DNA from: Bacilli bacterium | GTDB taxonomy: Bacteria; Bacillota_I; Bacilli_A; RF39; UBA660 | Assembly: GCA_028684735.1 (NCBI GenBank) | Contig: JAQUFI010000050.1 | Location: 1 to 10,182, forward strand | Direction: 5' to 3' | Length of the DNA stretch: 10,182 bases | Part shown: piece by piece, positions 6,445-10,182 of the stretch | Position numbering within the stretch: position 1 is the first letter of the stretch | How the letters are laid out: each line of letters starts with the position of its first letter | The notes under the pieces: generated by a model | What the model was told of the DNA's origin: nothing | Databases searched by the model: none | The model's input: only the letters and a program-made list of their open reading frames with translations | Translations under genes and position numbers: made by a program

Positions 6445-7773
6445 TTAAAGACTGTAATCATCATCTTTTTCCTTTTCCTTTTTTTGCTCAAACAACTTAT
6501 GAAATTGTTCACTTGCCTTATCCATTTCACGGCCTATCTTTTTTAATGAATTTTCTATCTCACATTTAGCTGGAAATTTTGCTCTATTAGTGCTACCAGT
6601 AAAATAGCCATTCAATATTCCTTTTCTCATTACCTTTCTATTAGAATAACTGTGTTTCCGCCATGCAAGACAAGCAGATGATTTTATAAGATCATTTACA
6701 TCAATCTTATCCTTTTTGTTTGAAGATTCTAGCTTTCTATCTTTAGCATAATTAATAATTGCGTTTAAAACATAATTATCCAAATATCTTTCTTTACTAT
6801 CCAGCAAGTCTTTATTATGATAATTTTCTATATTATTAGATTTATTTAATTCTACATAGTATTTGTTTAACTTCTTTAGGTCTTTATTAATAATACCTTT
6901 ATATACTCTTAAATCTGAACTCTTATCATTAAACAAGTATTCCTTTATTTCATTAGTCAGTTTCTTAATTTCATTATTTCTAATTGAATTATATTTAACT
7001 TTGTTGTCATTATCAGCACCTTGATACTTGTTAACTAAATCACCAAGTCTTAATATCTTTTCTTCTAAGAAAATATCTTTTTTGTTCTTTAATGTAAAAT
7101 TCTTATCTTTAGAATTAAAATATGTTTTTAGGTAATCAATATCTTTATTAGTCTTAGTTAATAGGTTAGTGTAGTAGTTTCCTCTCTCGACCGATAATAT
7201 AATTTGATCTTTTAAATAATTCATTTCTCTTTGCGATAGTTGCCCTTTTGCTCTGTATGATAATTTATTCTGTTTAGTAACATAATTAGGTTTCTTTTCA
7301 ATAAAAGAGAAGTGAAAGTGGTAGTTATCAGTATCAGTATGTAATGCCACTTGATATGACATATTACTTGTATTTTTAAAACCGCATTCTTTAAAAAATC
7401 TAGGTAGTATTTCATTTATCATTTTCTTTTCTAAATCTTCTAATGAAATATTACTATCAATATAATCATTGTTAAAACTTACTATGCCTTTCCATAAATT
7501 AGATTTCTTAAGATATTTCTGATAGTCAGTTTTTCTTTTATCTATTTCTTTTTTAGTAGAATAACTGCCATCTTCTAACACTAAATTAAACTTCTTATTC
7601 TTAAGTGTTCCATCATAATAGTCAAACATATTTTCAGCTTGCTTTATTGGATTGGAGTAGTAATCAAACATACCATTAATGTTGTTTATCATCTTATCTG
7701 ATATTTTTCTATTATTCAAAGCTAAATGGAATTGCGTTTTTAAAACAACTTTAGGACTAGTCGTGGAAATCAT
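6445..7773 (-). CDS. MobP2-like relaxase (mobilization nickase), 442 aa
   Basis: Relaxases nick one strand at oriT, stay bound to the 5' end through a tyrosine, and pilot the strand into the recipient. The N-terminal third is MobP-like: SPKVVLKTQF at the start, tyrosine pairs in FDYYSNP (Y38, Y39) and FDYYDG (Y52, Y53) as candidate catalytic residues, and WKGIVSF. The metal-binding histidine motif is H145-x6-H152-x-H154 within HTDTDNYHFHFSF. After residue 200 the protein is a long, Lys/Asn-rich helical region, then a basic segment (AWRKHSYSNRKVMRKGIL) and a charged C-terminal tail. The 17-base overlap with the upstream accessory gene (7757-7773) implies coupled translation; its own binding site, GAGG ten bases upstream, is weak. 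No conjugation machinery is visible, so a mobilizable rather than self-transmissible element is likely. Family assignment is by motif recall. Confidence 0.85.
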   Translation of the reverse strand: MISTTSPKVVLKTQFHLALNNRKISDKMINNINGMFDYYSNPIKQAENMFDYYDGTLKNKKFNLVLEDGSYSTKKEIDKRKTDYQKYLKKSNLWKGIVSFNNDYIDSNISLEDLEKKMINEILPRFFKECGFKNTSNMSYQVALHTDTDNYHFHFSFIEKKPNYVTKQNKLSYRAKGQLSQREMNYLKDQIILSVERGNYYTNLLTKTNKDIDYLKTYFNSKDKNFTLKNKKDIFLEEKILRLGDLVNKYQGADNDNKVKYNSIRNNEIKKLTNEIKEYLFNDKSSDLRVYKGIINKDLKKLNKYYVELNKSNNIENYHNKDLLDSKERYLDNYVLNAIINYAKDRKLESSNKKDKIDVNDLIKSSACLAWRKHSYSNRKVMRKGILNGYFTGSTNRAKFPAKCEIENSLKKIGREMDKASEQFHKLFEQKKEKEKDDDYSL

Positions 7774-8086
7774 TATTCTTATTCCTCATAAGTTCTTGTA
7801 AGCAAACATCATTATATGGATTCATATTTCCAGCAAATCTCATATTAGCAAATAATTGTTTTAATATCTTATATTGAACATTACTAAAATTACTTAGCTT
7901 ATTCAGTTCCTTAATTGTTTTTTCAAGTAGATTATTAGTATCCTCACTTAAACTAAGCACATCATTCTTTACTAGATTAGAAATATAATTATTAATTGAT
8001 ATTTTTTCCTTTTGATTAGACAGTCTGTTCTTCAATTGATTATACAATGATTCTTCAATTCTAAATGTTACTTTCTTGATCAACAT
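7757..8086 (-). CDS. Mobilization accessory protein, ribbon-helix-helix type, 109 aa
   Basis: The N-terminus, KKVTFRIEESLYNQLKNRL followed by ISINNYISNLVKNDV, fits a ribbon-helix-helix fold: one strand (about residues 4-8), two helices, and a polar residue after the turn. A helical tail then carries an FANMRFAGNMN segment. Proteins of this type bind oriT and help the relaxase form the relaxosome (MobC-like). Start choice: a TTG at 8092 opens the frame, but AAGGGGG at 8093-8099 is six bases from the ATG at 8086 once the TTG is treated as spacer. It overlaps the relaxase by 17 bases and the preceding small gene by 26 bases, so the three genes are one translationally linked unit. Confidence 0.75.
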   Translation of the reverse strand: MLIKKVTFRIEESLYNQLKNRLSNQKEKISINNYISNLVKNDVLSLSEDTNNLLEKTIKELNKLSNFSNVQYKILKQLFANMRFAGNMNPYNDVCLQELMRNKNNDFHD

Positions 8087-8276
8087 TATCAACCCCCTTC
8101 ATTCTGATGTTTAAATTATTTTTCATACTATCTAAAAAATTAACATAGGCATATTTTAACATTTCAAGTATCTGTTCATTCATGCTAATATGGTTGTGTT
8201 TTGCTAATAATTTAATTCCATCTTTTAAATCTTTTTGAAGTCTTAAAGTAGTTCTTGCATTATTACTTACTCTCGT
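8061..8276 (-). CDS. Small Arc-type ribbon-helix-helix protein with a non-standard start codon, about 71 aa
   Basis: The frame between an upstream TAG (8307-8309) and the TAG at 8061-8063 encodes RVSNNARTTLRLQKDLKDG then IKLLAKHNHISMNEQILEML, a textbook Arc/CopG ribbon-helix-helix pattern (RTTLRL strand, helix, HISMNE turn, helix). No ATG, GTG or TTG lies before the domain; the first ATG is deep inside the second helix region. A good ribosome binding site, AAGGAG (8285-8290), is followed eight bases later by ACG (8274-8276), exactly where a start should be. ATA at 8280-8282 is the alternative. Either translation starts at a rare codon, or an ATG was mutated to ACG and the gene is damaged. It overlaps the next gene by 26 bases and probably serves as a relaxosome protein or repressor of the mobilization operon. 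Confidence 0.6.
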   Translation of the reverse strand, partial: TRVSNNARTTLRLQKDLKDGIKLLAKHNHISMNEQILEMLKYAYVNFLDSMKNNLNIRMKGVDNVDQESNI

Positions 8277-8346
8277 ATTTATTTCTCCTTTCTTTATACT
8301 AAATCGGCACTACAATATGTAAATATCTAATAATGAGCATAAGAGA

Positions 8347-8423
8347 GTGACACCTGCAAATTGTTTATCTCAAATAAACATTGATAATTTTTCAGTGTCA
8401 CAAGATTTCGCACTTGCGAAATC
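8347..8423. other. Candidate oriT: nested and adjacent inverted repeats upstream of the mobilization genes
   Basis: Three inverted repeats lie in 77 bases. GTGACAC (8347-8353) pairs with GTGTCAC (8395-8401). Inside it, TGTTTAT (8362-8368) pairs with ATAAACA (8374-8380). Right beside it, GATTTCGCA (8404-8412) pairs with TGCGAAATC (8415-8423), nine perfect bases with a two-base centre. Origins of transfer of MobP-type elements usually sit just upstream of the accessory protein and relaxase genes and contain such repeats next to the nick site. On the - strand the third repeat contains AAGTGCG, resembling the TAAGTGCG stretch of some known nick regions. The exact nick site cannot be placed. Confidence 0.55.
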
Positions 8424-8527
8424 CACCGACTTTTACTTTCATTTTCTTATATTACTTGGTAATTATCATTTATAATTAGTGGTCATCAATCTAAGAGTGC
8501 CGACTCTCTATTTTTAATGTTTGTTGG

Positions 8528-8560
8528 TAAGGTTAAGGAGTGAAATGTTCCTTAACCTTA
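8528..8560. repeat. Perfect 12-base inverted repeat, 9-base loop
   Basis: TAAGGTTAAGGA (8528-8539) is the exact reverse complement of TCCTTAACCTTA (8549-8560). No T-tract follows on either strand, so it does not look like an intrinsic terminator. It lies in the 344-base gene-free stretch between the recombinase stop and the mobilization genes, and may be a protein-binding or transfer-related structure. Confidence 0.7.
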
Positions 8561-8581
8561 ATCAATTGTATAGTCAATAAC

Positions 8582-8628
8582 AATTTTTCAAGAGTCCAGA
8601 TGAACAACAAAGTTGCTCTTGAAAAATT
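8582..8628. repeat. Perfect 13-base inverted repeat just after the recombinase gene
   Basis: AATTTTTCAAGAG (8582-8594) pairs exactly with CTCTTGAAAAATT (8616-8628) around a 21-base loop holding a small CAAC/GTTG hairpin. It starts six bases after the recombinase stop codon on the - strand. The outer A/T part of the arms could give weak terminator function, but there is no U-run beyond the stem. A terminator, a recombinase-binding site or a transfer structure are all possible. Confidence 0.6.
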
Positions 8629-8633
8629 ATTAT

Positions 8634-10181
8634 TTAACTCGGTACTACTATCTTGAAATTACTTATTTCCTCATCAGTTTTTATAGCATATATGAGTAAT
8701 GTGTTGTTCCCTTTTAGCTGTTCCAATTCAGTTAATTGATTTTCACATTCATACGTTCTTGCCTTAACTATTTCTTCAAAGTCAAATACTGCCTTTGGCT
8801 TTATTCTCTTTATTACTTCTTCAAATTCTGATTCTCTATAAGTGCCTTTGATTTCAAATGTATTATTTCTTTCATTAGCTTTTTCAATCAGATATTCACT
8901 AAAACTGAATAAATCATTTTGTAAGAAGTCATTGTAGAAGATCACTTTTTCGATTGTTATTTCATAATTGTCATCTATCTTAACTTCAATCTCTTTAACA
9001 TATTTTTGAATAATATCTCGTTTAACATGTCTAGTTAAGATGTTCCAGATGTTAGATATTTCATAGTTAGGTTGTTGTTCTCGTTTTTCAAATAACTCTT
9101 CAATATCGTCATCATATCTAAACATTTTTTCATCACTTAATTTGCCTATCTTGTTATTAATATTCTCTCGTTCTTTGATAATCTGACTTATTTTGGTATC
9201 TAATAATTTCTTATTCAAGCGACTATCGGCAAATAAAGATATAATATTATTTTCTTTTTTAGTTAATTCTTCCAATGCTTTTTCTAATGATAGTAACTCA
9301 TTTTTACCTTTTAAATTAGGTATATTGATGATATTATCATTAAGAATTGAAAACACACACAAGTCTTGCAATAAAGGCAATAGTTCTTTCTCAATTTTAC
9401 CTGTATTATATAGTTTCTTATAATCTTCACAATTTCTATTATGGCAAGTTAGATAATATGTTAGTTTTATTCGTTTCCCTTTATGTTTTCTTGAAAAGTA
9501 ATTGCTCATTGGCTGATTGCATTTAGGACATCTAATTATTCCTCTAAATATGTGAATCTTCTCGCCATAACCACCATTGGTATTTCTTACAATTTGATCC
9601 TGAGCCTTTTCCCATACTTCTTTTGATACAAGTGGTACATGATGATCTTCGAAATAAGAAATTTCTTCTTTTTTTCTTTTAGTATGTCCCCAAATTAAAT
9701 CACCTTTGTAAACAGGATTTCTAATGATTCCTATTATCGTATGTGGTCTTATACTAAAGTAATCAGTGTATCTGTTATCATCTTTTAACTTATCCATAAT
9801 ATCAGCACTAGACATACCACTTAAATACATATTATAAATATCTTTCACAACAAACGAAGTAATAGGATCGGGTATCAATATACTATCTTCATCTTTTTGA
9901 TAGCCATAAGGAGCTCTACTTGGGTATTTACCCTGTCTTACAGCTTCTTCCATACCTCTTTTTGTTCTACCTGCAATTTCTCGTCTTTCTCGTTGAGCAA
10001 ATAACACATTCATTCCATACAACATCTCACCATTGGGAGTGTTTATATCATAGTTTTCATATAACAAATCAATCGCACAATTATTTTCTTTACAATATTT
10101 CAAAAACCAATGCCCATCATAACCCTCACGAGTTAATCTATCTACTTTAATAGCAACCACTACATCAATATTACCTTTTTC
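8634..10181 (-). CDS. Large serine recombinase (integrase), N-terminal end outside window
   Basis: The frame runs through the right edge of the window (EKGNIDVVVAIKVDRLTR), so the first GTG at 10160 is internal and the catalytic serine is not visible; 515 residues are seen. In order: the end of the resolvase domain (DRLTR, GEMLYGMNVLFAQRERREIAGRTKRGM); the recombinase domain starting at GKYPSRAPYGY; IIRNPVYKGDLIWG; a zinc ribbon with four cysteines (CPKC at about 218-221, then C246 and C251); a coiled coil around residues 290-350; and a C-terminal DNA-binding tail. Such enzymes integrate and excise phages and mobile elements at short att sites without host factors. Beside the relaxase, this marks an integrative and mobilizable element. 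The family is certain; the att sites are unknown. Confidence 0.95.
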   Translation of the reverse strand, partial: EKGNIDVVVAIKVDRLTREGYDGHWFLKYCKENNCAIDLLYENYDINTPNGEMLYGMNVLFAQRERREIAGRTKRGMEEAVRQGKYPSRAPYGYQKDEDSILIPDPITSFVVKDIYNMYLSGMSSADIMDKLKDDNRYTDYFSIRPHTIIGIIRNPVYKGDLIWGHTKRKKEEISYFEDHHVPLVSKEVWEKAQDQIVRNTNGGYGEKIHIFRGIIRCPKCNQPMSNYFSRKHKGKRIKLTYYLTCHNRNCEDYKKLYNTGKIEKELLPLLQDLCVFSILNDNIINIPNLKGKNELLSLEKALEELTKKENNIISLFADSRLNKKLLDTKISQIIKERENINNKIGKLSDEKMFRYDDDIEELFEKREQQPNYEISNIWNILTRHVKRDIIQKYVKEIEVKIDDNYEITIEKVIFYNDFLQNDLFSFSEYLIEKANERNNTFEIKGTYRESEFEEVIKRIKPKAVFDFEEIVKARTYECENQLTELEQLKGNNTLLIYAIKTDEEISNFKIVVPS

Positions 10182-10182
10182 A

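Noticed and set aside
8281..8345. Promoter for the mobilization operon
   Set aside because: Several TATA-like boxes exist, but none has a -35 box at proper spacing, and the best one would place the start inside the ribosome binding site.
1..10182. CRISPR array, tRNA, rRNA or insertion sequence
   Set aside because: No regularly spaced repeats, cloverleaf-like segments, rRNA-like stretches or transposase motifs were seen on either strand.
1..10182. Mycoplasma-type code (TGA as tryptophan)
   Set aside because: Tryptophans are TGG and several genes end sensibly at TGA (for example 3068-3070).

Overview
The window is A+T-rich DNA from a low-GC Gram-positive bacterium (Bacillota). A gut Erysipelotrichia- or Clostridia-like host is my guess from gene style, not something I could test. 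Supporting signs are strong AAGGAGG-type ribosome binding sites, Gram-positive signal peptides, an ECF sigma/anti-sigma pair and a MobP-type relaxase. TGA is used as a stop and tryptophan is read from TGG, so the genetic code is standard and this is not a mycoplasma.

Left end (2-1402, + strand): the 3' part of a gene for a Rv2525c-like (DUF1906) glycoside-hydrolase-fold protein, with an unassigned C-terminal domain. It converges on everything else and ends at a bidirectional terminator (1425-1457).

Middle (1487-5171, - strand): a block devoted to the cell envelope. Reading from right to left, it holds an ECF sigma factor overlapping its membrane-bound anti-sigma factor, then a membrane-anchored or secreted protein with eight cysteines and a terminator built around its stop codon. 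Next comes a two-gene operon for secreted proteins of unknown function. That operon has its own strong promoter (2996-3024) and a hairpin immediately after the predicted transcription start that looks like an attenuator.

Right half (5440-10182, - strand): the mobility module of an integrative and mobilizable element. It holds the large serine recombinase (N-terminus beyond the window), a 340-base non-coding stretch packed with inverted repeats (candidate oriT), two small ribbon-helix-helix-type proteins, a MobP2-like relaxase, and one unrecognised cytosolic protein probably translated from the same mRNA as the relaxase. The first small gene (8061-8276) has no ATG, GTG or TTG start although it has a good ribosome binding site.

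Working together: the recombinase would excise and integrate the element, and the relaxase with its accessory proteins would nick at the hairpin region for transfer by a helper conjugation system. No type IV secretion genes are in view. The sigma/anti-sigma pair and secreted proteins look like cargo. Whether the sigma factor controls the secreted-protein operon, and whether the left-end gene belongs to the element, cannot be decided from this window.
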